From contig RFKJ01000101.1 in assembly GCA_003694325.1 (NCBI GenBank), positions 1 through 6,013 on the forward strand: 6,013 nt of DNA, given 5' to 3'. The notes below the pieces were generated by a model. It searched no databases. It was given only the letters and a program-made list of their open reading frames with translations, and was not told where the DNA came from. The position numbers and the translations under genes were made by a program. This DNA comes from Deltaproteobacteria bacterium. Its GTDB lineage: Bacteria; Myxococcota_A; UBA796; UBA2385. Positions within the stretch are counted from its first letter, which is position 1. Each line of letters begins with the position of its first letter. Shown here piece after piece: positions 1 through 6,013 of this stretch.

Positions 1-15
1 CCCGACACCCCTGCC

Positions 16-576
16 ATGATCCGATCACCGCGAGCGCACCGCAGGTCCTCCACCCTGCTCGGCGTCCACGCCGCGAGTCGGCCCGACCGCCCGTCGGCGC
101 GCGCCGGCTTCACCCTGATCGAAGCCCTCATCGCCAGCGCCCTGCTGGGTTTCTCGCTGATCGTCATGTTCGGCTTCCACAGCCAGGCCGTGCGGTCGAA
201 CATGCACGCCCGCAAGATGACCGACTGCAGCTACCTCGCCCAGCTCAAGATGGAGGAGCTGATGGCGGTGCCCTGGGACTCCAGCGGCGTGCCCTCGGTG
301 CTGACCGACATCGGCAGCGATTCGACCTCGGCGGCCAACCCCTGGGTCATCCTTCCCCACGTCAACGGCGACGAGGTGGGCGATCCCGGCCCGGTGGACG
401 CCCAGAACGTCCGGGTGGCCTCCACCGTGCCCGGGTACTGGGTGTCCTGGGATGTCGAGTACATGGACGCCGACCCGACCTGGATGCGGATCCGGGTGCG
501 CTGCGTGTACCAGGACCGGGCCTTCGGGCAGTGGCGCGGGACCACGATCTCCAACTATCGATTCCGGGACTCCTGA
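16..576 (+). CDS. pilV: PilV-like type IVa minor pilin (prepilin)
   Basis: This is a 186-residue minor pilin, expected to join the PilW/PilX/PilY1 complex that primes pilus assembly in the inner membrane and sits at the pilus tip. The sequence shows a class III (prepilin) signal: a basic leader of 31 residues, then G31|F32-T-L-I-E36, with Glu at mature position 5, and a hydrophobic helix to about residue 54. YLAQLKMEELMAVPW at 73-87 matches the conserved segment after the helix in PilV-family proteins. The mature part has two cysteines, C71 and C163, which could form a disulfide. The start at 16 is the only ATG, GTG or TTG before the cleavage site, but no Shine-Dalgarno is visible and the frame is open to the window edge, so a start further upstream is possible. 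The stop overlaps the pilW start (TGATG). Assignment to PilV rather than another GspI/GspJ-like pilin rests on the KMEEL segment and gene order. Confidence 0.88.
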   Translation: MIRSPRAHRRSSTLLGVHAASRPDRPSARAGFTLIEALIASALLGFSLIVMFGFHSQAVRSNMHARKMTDCSYLAQLKMEELMAVPWDSSGVPSVLTDIGSDSTSAANPWVILPHVNGDEVGDPGPVDAQNVRVASTVPGYWVSWDVEYMDADPTWMRIRVRCVYQDRAFGQWRGTTISNYRFRDS

Positions 577-1694
577 TGACCCGCCTCCGCTCGATGGACC
601 TGCCGCGCCGGGAAGTCCCGCCCATTCGGGGGAGGGCGGGCTTCACGCTGATCGAGGTGATGGTCTCCATCGCCATCGCCAGCGTCGTCGTCGTCGGCCT
701 GTACTCGCTGTTCACCATGCAGACCCGGCAGTTCGTCTTCCAGGACCTGCAGATGGAGATGCACCAGAACCAGCGGTTTGCCGCCGACGTGATCTCGCGC
801 AGCGTCCGCATGGCCGGGTTCGGGACCAACGGGCGGGTGGTCGGCTACCTGGGGACCGATGGGGACGTGGACAACGACCTGCCGGCGATCATCGCCTACG
901 ACTCGTGGAGCGGCGGCGGGGGCACGGACGCGATCACGGTGGTCTACGGCGACCCCTCGCTGGTGATGAACACCGAGATCACCACCACCGCCAACTGCGA
1001 GACCACGACCATCGACTTCGACCCCAACATGCTCGACTACTCGTCGAAGCTCGGGGAGTTCACCACCAACGAGATGCTGCTCTGCTTCGACTACGCCGCC
1101 ATGGACGGGATGCAGAGCTACCTGTGGGTGCTGTCGGGAGACCCCACCGGGACGGGGGAGCTGCCGGTCCACGACGCCACCGCCTACCTCGACTACCAGT
1201 CGGTCTGCCCGGCGGGCGACAACCTCACGCCGGCGATGATGTGTTCCAAGGCCGAGGTCCTGACCTTCTACATCGACAACAGCGACTCGACGCCGGGGCC
1301 GGGCTCGCCCAGCCGCCCGGTGCTGATGATGGACATGGACCTCGACTGGCCCGAGACCGACGACATTCCGCTGGTGGAGGACATCGAGGACCTGCAGTTC
1401 GAGTACTGCCTGGAGGACGCCGATGCCGACGGGGTGCTCGACGACTGCAACGACGCCAGCGCCACCTGGGTGGACTCGATCACCGCGGCCGAGGGGGATG
1501 CCGTCCAGATGGTGCGCATCCACCTGCTGGTCCGCTCGTCGCGGACCGACCCCAACGACACCTATTCCAGTACGCGGCCGGCGCTGGCCAACCACGCCGC
1601 GGCCATCTCCGACGACAACTACTACCGGCAGGTGATGACCACGGAAGTGACCGTCCGCAACCTGCGGCTCCAGGCCGCGACTGCCGGCCTCTGA
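576..1694 (+). CDS. pilW: PilW-like type IVa minor pilin (prepilin)
   Basis: This 372-residue protein is a large minor pilin of the PilW type, a likely partner of PilV, PilX and PilY1 in the tip/priming complex. The prepilin site is G22|F23-T-L-I-E27, followed by a hydrophobic helix to about residue 46. RFAADVISRSVRMAGFG at 67-83 is the family's amphipathic continuation of the helix. IEDLQFEY at 270-277 and the end segment YYRQVMTTEVTVRN are also typical of PilW. A calcium-type loop, D281-A-D-A-D-G-V-L-D289, lies between C278 and C291; six cysteines in all suggest disulfides. I chose the ATG at 576 because it overlaps the pilV stop (translational coupling). ATG 594 is possible but would shorten the leader to 16 residues, and an upstream ATG at 531 lies deep inside pilV. 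No clear Shine-Dalgarno precedes 576. Confidence 0.92.
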   Translation: MTRLRSMDLPRREVPPIRGRAGFTLIEVMVSIAIASVVVVGLYSLFTMQTRQFVFQDLQMEMHQNQRFAADVISRSVRMAGFGTNGRVVGYLGTDGDVDNDLPAIIAYDSWSGGGGTDAITVVYGDPSLVMNTEITTTANCETTTIDFDPNMLDYSSKLGEFTTNEMLLCFDYAAMDGMQSYLWVLSGDPTGTGELPVHDATAYLDYQSVCPAGDNLTPAMMCSKAEVLTFYIDNSDSTPGPGSPSRPVLMMDMDLDWPETDDIPLVEDIEDLQFEYCLEDADADGVLDDCNDASATWVDSITAAEGDAVQMVRIHLLVRSSRTDPNDTYSSTRPALANHAAAISDDNYYRQVMTTEVTVRNLRLQAATAGL

Positions 1695-1697
1695 GGT
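1693..1697 (+). promoter_or_regulatory. Shine-Dalgarno for pilX, overlapping the pilW stop
   Basis: GAGGT overlaps the pilW TGA stop and lies 6 bases before the ATG at 1704. The overlap suggests that ribosomes ending on pilW re-initiate on pilX. Confidence 0.75.
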
Positions 1698-1703
1698 AGA
1701 CGC

Positions 1704-2267
1704 ATGCGCTTCGCCAGGTCTGACATCGCCGGACACCCGGCCCTCCACCGGCGGCCCGACCGTCGGGGATACATCATGCTGGTGGCGCTCATCCTGCTGG
1801 CCATCATGACGGTGATCGGCGCGACCTCGCTGTCGGTGGCCGGCGTCGACCAGCGGATCGCCCTGCACAACCGCAAGCACATGCTGGTGGTGAACACCGC
1901 CGACGCGGGCGGCACCCATGCCCGCTGGCAGCTCGAGCACAAGAACCCGCCCAACGAGGGCTACGACACCGGACCGGACACCTTCGGGGACTTCGTCAAG
2001 GCCACCGAGGCCGAGTCCTTCTTCGGTGGGCTCAGCTACACCCACAACCTCGGGGTGTACTGGGTGGAGGCGACCTACATGCGCTGCGGGAACCCGCCGC
2101 CGGGCTACTCCACCGAGATCGGCAAGAACCAGTTCCGCAGCGACTACTGGTTGATGACCTCCACCGCCCGGATGCAGGACACCAGCTACACGAACATCAA
2201 CGAGACCCAGGCCACCACCGCGATGCTCTACCGCAAGGTCATCCGGGGGGGCTGTGTCATTCGCTAG
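1704..2267 (+). CDS. pilX: PilX/GspK-like type IVa minor pilin
   Basis: This 187-residue protein has the N-terminal pattern of PilX: a basic leader ending RRG22, then Y23-I-M-L-V27 and the hydrophobic run VALILLAIMTVIGATSL, followed by a polar helix with NTADAGGTHA at 64-73, where PilX proteins usually have an AEAG-type motif. Mature position 5 is Val27, not Glu. PilX and its type II secretion equivalent GspK often lack this Glu, and the lack is taken to place them at the very tip. The tail has SDYWLMTSTARM, a segment resembling the closing strand of PilX-family proteins, and two cysteines (in MRCGNPP and GGCVIR) that could pair. The start is supported by GAGGT 6 bases upstream. The gene sits directly before pilY1, as in many pilVWXY1 clusters, which fits PilX bridging the minor pilins and PilY1. 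The C-terminal part is divergent, so the PilX name rests on the N-terminus and context. Confidence 0.86.
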   Translation: MRFARSDIAGHPALHRRPDRRGYIMLVALILLAIMTVIGATSLSVAGVDQRIALHNRKHMLVVNTADAGGTHARWQLEHKNPPNEGYDTGPDTFGDFVKATEAESFFGGLSYTHNLGVYWVEATYMRCGNPPPGYSTEIGKNQFRSDYWLMTSTARMQDTSYTNINETQATTAMLYRKVIRGGCVIR

Positions 2268-2270
2268 GGG
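2266..2270 (+). promoter_or_regulatory. Shine-Dalgarno that decides the pilY1 start
   Basis: AGGGG overlaps the pilX TAG stop and lies 7 bases before ATG 2278. It favours this ATG over the in-frame GTG at 2254, whose nearest G-run is only about 2 bases away. Confidence 0.7.
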
Positions 2271-2277
2271 TCGCCCC

Positions 2278-5200
2278 ATGTCGACGCGTTTCATCGGCTC
2301 TGCCCCCCGCCACCTGCTGCCCGCCGCCGGCCTGATCGGCCTGTGCCTGCCGCTGACGGCGCGGGCCGCGTCGTCGGGCATGGGTTCGGAGTACCTGTCC
2401 ACCGGGGAGTACGCCGAGCCCAACGTGCTGTTCCTCATCGACCTGTCGCCGGCGATGGACGACCCCTGCGACAGCGCGTCCACCGACCCCTGCATCGACG
2501 TGGTCACCGATGCCATCGCCAAGATCACCCAGCACTACGACTGGGCCCGGTACGGCGTGGTCGGGACCGCCGCCACGGTCAGCGACGACGGCTACACCAA
2601 GATCGCCCCCATCGGGGCCACCGCCGCCGAGATCGACGCGGCGCTGGCCTCGGTGTCCACCACCTCGGTCAACGTCCGGAACTTCGCGGAGGTCCTGGAG
2701 AAGCTCGGGCAGAACTACTTCCCGATCTCGACCTCCCCCGACGACACCGACGACGACGGTGATGGAATCGTGGCGGACTGGACCGAGGCCCCGATGGTCT
2801 ACGACTGCCAGTCGACCCACGTCATCGTCATCGGGCGCAACCGACCCCAGGGGGACAACCAGGTCACCGGGACCTGGTCGCCGTCCATCTCCCCCGACAT
2901 CACCTGCAACAGTGCCGGCGCCACCTCCGACGGATCGGACACCCTCTGCCTCTACGACAACGTCGTCTACAAGCTGTACAGCTCGGACCTCAGCACGACG
3001 CTGTCGGGGACCAACAACGTGACGGTCCACACGGTGGGGATCGACATCGGCTCGACGACGGTCGCCGAGGCGCTGTACGGCAACGCCTCCGACGTCACCG
3101 GGGGGGCTGGCGTCTACACCGTGGCCTCCACCGCCGACGAGGTGCTCGGGGCGATCCTCACGGTCATGCAGGACATCCGGTCGGGGACCTACAGCCGCTC
3201 CACCCCCATCGTGACCGCCAGCGGCGACCGCCTCATCTACAGCTTCTACGAGCTGACCGGCGACAACCCGCTCGCCGAGGGGCACATCCGGGGCTACGAG
3301 ATCGACAACGACCCGCTGAGCCCGACCTACGGCGAGATCATCCTCGACACCGTCAGCGGCTTCGGCGGCGCCCTGTGGGACGGCGGTGACCTGCTGGTCA
3401 GCCGCCCCGTGCCCGGCAGCGAGTACAACCCCGGCGACATGGACGGTGTCGGCTATCGCGACATCTACACCTTCCTCGAGGAGGCCGCCACGCTGTCGGG
3501 GCTGGCCACCGAGTCCCTCATCGACCGCCGCCAGCCGATGGACCGCCAGTTCGTGACGACGGTGGGGGCCTCGCCGGTGGTCCTCGACGAGATCCTCGAC
3601 GTCAGCGCCTACGCGTCCACCTCCTGCACGACGTCGTCGGGGCCGTTCAGCGTCTACGACATCAACGAGGACTGCTCCATCGACAGCTCCGACCTCCAGG
3701 AGATGATCGACTTCCTGCGCGGTCGGCCCGATGCCACCTTCCGGTACATCAGCCAGGAGCGGGGCTACTGGAAGCTGGGTGACGCCCCCTACGGGGTGCC
3801 GGCGGTGGTCGAGCCGCGGCTCAACAACGCCTACTCGATGGAGCCGAGCTACCGGAAGTTCCTCAACCAGCAGCAGGCCGCCGACTACCCCGGCATGGTC
3901 TACATGGCCGCCAACGACGGCATGTTGCACGCCTTCTACCTCGACGACCTCCCCGGGACCGCGGTGGACGAGGCCGGTGAGGAGGCCTGGGCCTGGATGC
4001 CGGGCTACCTGCTGTACCGGGACAAGGATCCGGCCTGGGCCGGCCGGGCGCTGGACCTGATGGTCTACGGGCGCACCTTCCTGTTCGACGGCTCCCCGGT
4101 GGTGGCCGACGTGTGGATCGATCACGACGGCGACGGCCAGAAGTCCTGCACCAACATCGACCCGGGCACCTCGACCTGGGCCGACTGCGAATGGCACCGG
4201 GTGATCGTGGTCCAGCAGGGCAAGGGCGGTCCCCTGACCATGGCGCTGGACATCACCAACCCGCTCGACCCGCAGTTCTTGTGGGAACAGCTCGACACCG
4301 TCGACCCGACGGCGCCGGGCTACGGCGTGGGGCGCCCGGTGGTCGCCCAGATCCGGGACACCGAGGTCAGCACCGACAACCGCGACCGCTACATCGGCAT
4401 CTGGGGCTCGGGTCGGGCCGTGCCCTACGGCAGCAGCAGCGGCACCAGCTACTTCCAGACGGCCGAGGCCAACCTCTACGTCTGGGACATGGCCGAGGGT
4501 CCCTACGCGTCGGTCGATGGGTGGCCGACCGCGGGCTACTCCGTCCACGGCGACAACGGGCACCCGGAAGCCGCGTTGATGTCCGATGGCGCCGACGGCG
4601 ACTCCCACTACGAGCAGGCCTACATCGGGGCCGCGCTGGCGGTGGTGGACGTGGACTCCGATGGGGACGCCGACACCGTGTACTTCCCGGTGTCGACCAC
4701 CTACATCTCCAACGACGGGGAGTCGGGCAGCGGCCCCGACCCGTCGCCCGGCAGCTCCGGGACCACCTACATCAGCGATCCGGGCAGCACCTGGATGTAC
4801 AAGGCCTGCTTCGACCCCAGCAACCCCGACTCGCTGGTCTGGTCCGAGTTCTTCGACCCGGTCGACGACGGGGGGCTGACCTCGCGGCCCGAGGTGTTCT
4901 ACGCGGCCACGACCTCGTTCTTCTCGGATGGTTCACTCGGCGTCTACTGGGGAACGGGATCGCCCTACACCCGGACCAGCTCGGACAACGGCTACTTCTT
5001 CGCGGTCCGGGACGACAACCCGTCGTCGTGTACCTCGTACACCACCTCGGCGGTCACCGGCGGGGGCTGCGGCGCGACCGGGGTCTACACCCTCGATGCC
5101 GGAGAGGGCCTGACGGGCGAGCCCCTGGTCTATGCCGGGGTCGTGTACTTCCCGACCTGGGCTCCGTCGGTGGACTCGTCGGGCAACGTCGACCCCTGTA

Positions 5201-5472
5201 CCGCGGGAACGGGGCGGATCTACGGCCTGGCCTACGACGACTGCGCGCCGGGCATCGACACCAACGGGGACGGCTCGGTGGACGCCTCCGATTCCGACTA
5301 CGTCGACGTGGGGGGCTACGTCTCCAGCCTCACGGTCACCGCCCAGGGGCGGATCGCCTACGGGGTCCAGGACGCGAGCAGCAGCAGCGGCAGCGCTGAC
5401 TTCGACTTCCTCGATCCGGCCGGCAACCCCTTCCTCGGGACCGCGGGTCTGGCCTGGATGGAGGTCTTCTGA
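2278..5472 (+). CDS. pilY1: PilY1-type pilus tip adhesin with von Willebrand A and beta-propeller domains
   Basis: This 1064-residue secreted protein is close to the usual PilY1 size. Known PilY1 proteins sit at the pilus tip and control adhesion and, through calcium, extension and retraction. In order: a Sec signal peptide (1-30, cleavage after T-A-R-A); a von Willebrand A-like domain at about 49-300 starting NVLFLIDLSPAMD; a linker with a dockerin-like loop at 461-472; and a PilC/PilY1 C-terminal beta-propeller with VYMAANDGMLHAF at 541-553 and, later, GSGR and GSTWMYK. DVDSDGDAD at 791-799 matches the DxDxDGxxD calcium site known in Pseudomonas PilY1. Further acidic loops lie at 158-167, 615-623 and 994-1005. 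The metal-site residues of the A domain are degraded: D-L-S-P-A replaces DxSxS, and IGRNRP stands where TDG is usual. The mature protein has 14 cysteines, consistent with periplasmic disulfides. ATG 2278 is preferred for its Shine-Dalgarno and clean signal peptide. Family assignment is very secure; ligand is unknown. Confidence 0.95.
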   Translation: MSTRFIGSAPRHLLPAAGLIGLCLPLTARAASSGMGSEYLSTGEYAEPNVLFLIDLSPAMDDPCDSASTDPCIDVVTDAIAKITQHYDWARYGVVGTAATVSDDGYTKIAPIGATAAEIDAALASVSTTSVNVRNFAEVLEKLGQNYFPISTSPDDTDDDGDGIVADWTEAPMVYDCQSTHVIVIGRNRPQGDNQVTGTWSPSISPDITCNSAGATSDGSDTLCLYDNVVYKLYSSDLSTTLSGTNNVTVHTVGIDIGSTTVAEALYGNASDVTGGAGVYTVASTADEVLGAILTVMQDIRSGTYSRSTPIVTASGDRLIYSFYELTGDNPLAEGHIRGYEIDNDPLSPTYGEIILDTVSGFGGALWDGGDLLVSRPVPGSEYNPGDMDGVGYRDIYTFLEEAATLSGLATESLIDRRQPMDRQFVTTVGASPVVLDEILDVSAYASTSCTTSSGPFSVYDINEDCSIDSSDLQEMIDFLRGRPDATFRYISQERGYWKLGDAPYGVPAVVEPRLNNAYSMEPSYRKFLNQQQAADYPGMVYMAANDGMLHAFYLDDLPGTAVDEAGEEAWAWMPGYLLYRDKDPAWAGRALDLMVYGRTFLFDGSPVVADVWIDHDGDGQKSCTNIDPGTSTWADCEWHRVIVVQQGKGGPLTMALDITNPLDPQFLWEQLDTVDPTAPGYGVGRPVVAQIRDTEVSTDNRDRYIGIWGSGRAVPYGSSSGTSYFQTAEANLYVWDMAEGPYASVDGWPTAGYSVHGDNGHPEAALMSDGADGDSHYEQAYIGAALAVVDVDSDGDADTVYFPVSTTYISNDGESGSGPDPSPGSSGTTYISDPGSTWMYKACFDPSNPDSLVWSEFFDPVDDGGLTSRPEVFYAATTSFFSDGSLGVYWGTGSPYTRTSSDNGYFFAVRDDNPSSCTSYTTSAVTGGGCGATGVYTLDAGEGLTGEPLVYAGVVYFPTWAPSVDSSGNVDPCTAGTGRIYGLAYDDCAPGIDTNGDGSVDASDSDYVDVGGYVSSLTVTAQGRIAYGVQDASSSSGSADFDFLDPAGNPFLGTAGLAWMEVF
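5460..5465 (+). promoter_or_regulatory. Strong Shine-Dalgarno-like GGAGGT at the end of pilY1
   Basis: GGAGGT lies within the last codons of pilY1 (W-M-E-V-F), 6 bases before position 5472. The codon at 5472 is ATC, in frame with the downstream pilin. If functional, it would drive translation of that pilin by coupling to the pilY1 stop. It could be incidental, since it also encodes Met-Glu-Val. Confidence 0.45.
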
Positions 5473-5491
5473 TCGAGCACTCCGCCACCGC

Positions 5492-5520
5492 GCACGCGCC
5501 GGAGCTTCTCCGGCGCGTGC
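5492..5520 (+). promoter_or_regulatory. Perfect 13-bp hairpin after pilY1, terminator-like but without a T-tract
   Basis: Bases 5492-5504 (GCACGCGCCGGAG) are the exact reverse complement of 5508-5520, with a 3-base loop (CTT). The stem starts 19 bases after the pilY1 stop, where an intrinsic terminator would be expected. What follows is GC-rich, not a run of T, so classic Rho-independent termination is doubtful. The 3' arm contains the GTG at 5517, the only conventional start for the next pilin, and the 5' arm contains GGAG. The hairpin could therefore lower transcription, hide the ribosome site, or protect the upstream mRNA end. The structure is certain at sequence level; the role is inferred. 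Confidence 0.6.
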
Positions 5521-6013
5521 CGCGTCGGGGTGCAGGCCGGCGGGGCGTGACGTTGACCGAGCTGGCCATCGTCATGGCGGTGCTCGTCGTGCTGGGCGCC
5601 ATCGGCTACGCCAGCCTGCGCGACCAGCTCCCCCGGTTTCGCACGGTCAAGGCCGCCCGGCGCCTGCGCAGCGACCTGCTCGACCTGCGGGAGCTGGCGG
5701 TGCGCACCAACCGGGAGACGCGGCTGGTGCTCACCGGCAGTGGAGGAGACTGCCGGGATGGCCGGAGCTGGGGCGGGTCCTGGCTGCTCCAGATCGGCAA
5801 CAGCTCGCTGGGCTCGAACCGCTGGGACACGCTGCCCGAGGACTCGCTCGACGACGGCTCCGACGACGATGCATCGGAGGGAGTGGTGGACATCGGGCCG
5901 GGGGGCAACCACCCCATGGCCGACGCCTGCCTGCGCCAGTGGGAGAGCATCGCCGGCCCGGGGTCGGGCGACAACGCCGACAGCATCGTGTTCAGCCCCC
6001 GCGGCTGGGTGCG
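5517..6013 (+). CDS. FimT/GspH-like minor pilin, 3' end beyond the window
   Basis: From GTG 5517, 165 residues are visible and the frame is open at the window end. It begins M-P-R-R-G-A-G-R-R-G10|V11-T-L-T-E15, a short basic leader and prepilin cleavage site with Glu at mature position 5, then the hydrophobic run LAIVMAVLVVLGAIGYASL. Next comes a helix rich in Arg and Leu (KAARRLRSDLLDLRELAVR), typical of FimT/GspH pilins. FSPRGWV near the end of the visible part resembles the GspH-domain motif with the conserved Gly. The middle has an acidic stretch, DDGSDDDASEG. FimT/FimU proteins are minor pilins of the tip complex, and some FimT proteins bind DNA for uptake; whether this one does is unknown. 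The start is uncertain: GTG 5517 lies in a hairpin arm, while ATC 5472 has a better Shine-Dalgarno and would give a 25-residue leader like those of its neighbours. Confidence 0.83.
   Translation, partial: MPRRGAGRRGVTLTELAIVMAVLVVLGAIGYASLRDQLPRFRTVKAARRLRSDLLDLRELAVRTNRETRLVLTGSGGDCRDGRSWGGSWLLQIGNSSLGSNRWDTLPEDSLDDGSDDDASEGVVDIGPGGNHPMADACLRQWESIAGPGSGDNADSIVFSPRGWV

Noticed and set aside
2..19. End of an upstream gene overlapping the pilV start as ATGA (stop at 17-19)
   Set aside because: The arrangement is plausible for this operon, but only five codons are visible, too few to support a gene.
1782..1784. Missing Glu at mature position 5 of the PilX-like protein as a defect
   Set aside because: Lack of this Glu is normal for PilX/GspK-type pilins placed at the tip, so it supports the assignment.
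2254..2280. GTG 2254 as the pilY1 start, overlapping pilX
   Set aside because: Its G-run is too close to serve as a ribosome site, and ATG 2278 has AGGGG at 7 bases and gives a clean signal peptide.
555..2528. Long open frame on the - strand opposite pilW and pilX (657 codons)
   Set aside because: It mirrors the codon structure of well-supported pilins in a GC-rich genome, where stops are rare on the opposite strand. Its translation is low-complexity, rich in Val, Gly, His and Arg, with no recognisable domain.
2257..4608. Long open frame on the - strand opposite pilY1 (783 codons)
   Set aside because: It is antisense to a clear PilY1 with known motifs. The translation is biased and repetitive, as expected of a GC-rich shadow frame.
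4113..5399. Open + frame of 428 codons inside pilY1, and similar ones at 452-1699
   Set aside because: Arg- and Gly-rich out-of-frame readings of pilY1 and pilW. They show no domain, no signal and no start with a ribosome site.
1..6013. CRISPR arrays, tRNA or rRNA genes, insertion sequences, phage or defence genes
   Set aside because: No spaced repeats, RNA gene signatures, transposase-like proteins or element ends were seen. Pilus genes account for nearly every base.

Overview
The window is a GC-rich, tightly packed stretch with all genes on the + strand. It encodes the minor-pilin and adhesin part of a type IVa pilus machine. Codon third positions are almost all G or C, and the secreted proteins are rich in Asp, Ser and Thr. 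PilY1 and PilW carry thrombospondin- or dockerin-like calcium loops. I infer a Gram-negative bacterium, most plausibly a myxobacterium or a related former deltaproteobacterium. This rests on style, not on a marker gene.

Layout: a PilV-like minor pilin (16-576), a PilW-like minor pilin (576-1694), a PilX/GspK-like minor pilin (1704-2267), a full-length PilY1 tip adhesin (2278-5472), and the start of a FimT/GspH-like pilin that runs off the window (from about 5517). The junctions are an overlap of one base (TGATG) for pilV/pilW, 9 bases for pilW/pilX, 10 bases for pilX/pilY1 and about 44 bases for pilY1/FimT-like. No promoter is visible, so the genes are probably one transcription unit that starts upstream. 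No stretch over 300 bases lacks a gene.

In well-studied type IVa pili these minor pilins and PilY1 form a complex in the inner membrane and periplasm. The complex primes assembly of the major pilin and ends up at the pilus tip, where PilY1 handles adhesion and calcium-dependent control of extension and retraction. All four pilins show a prepilin-peptidase site (Gly followed by a hydrophobic helix), and PilY1 has a Sec signal peptide, as expected.

The parts most worth a second look are these. (1) The pilY1/FimT-like junction has a strong Shine-Dalgarno ideally placed for an ATC codon, where TGATG would be expected. (2) A perfect 13-bp hairpin there would bury the only conventional start codon. 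(3) PilY1 keeps the canonical calcium site and has up to four further calcium-type loops, but its von Willebrand A domain has a degraded metal site. (4) The PilW-like pilin carries the same DxDxDGxxD loop, flanked by two cysteines. Overall this is a divergent version of a known system rather than a clearly new one.
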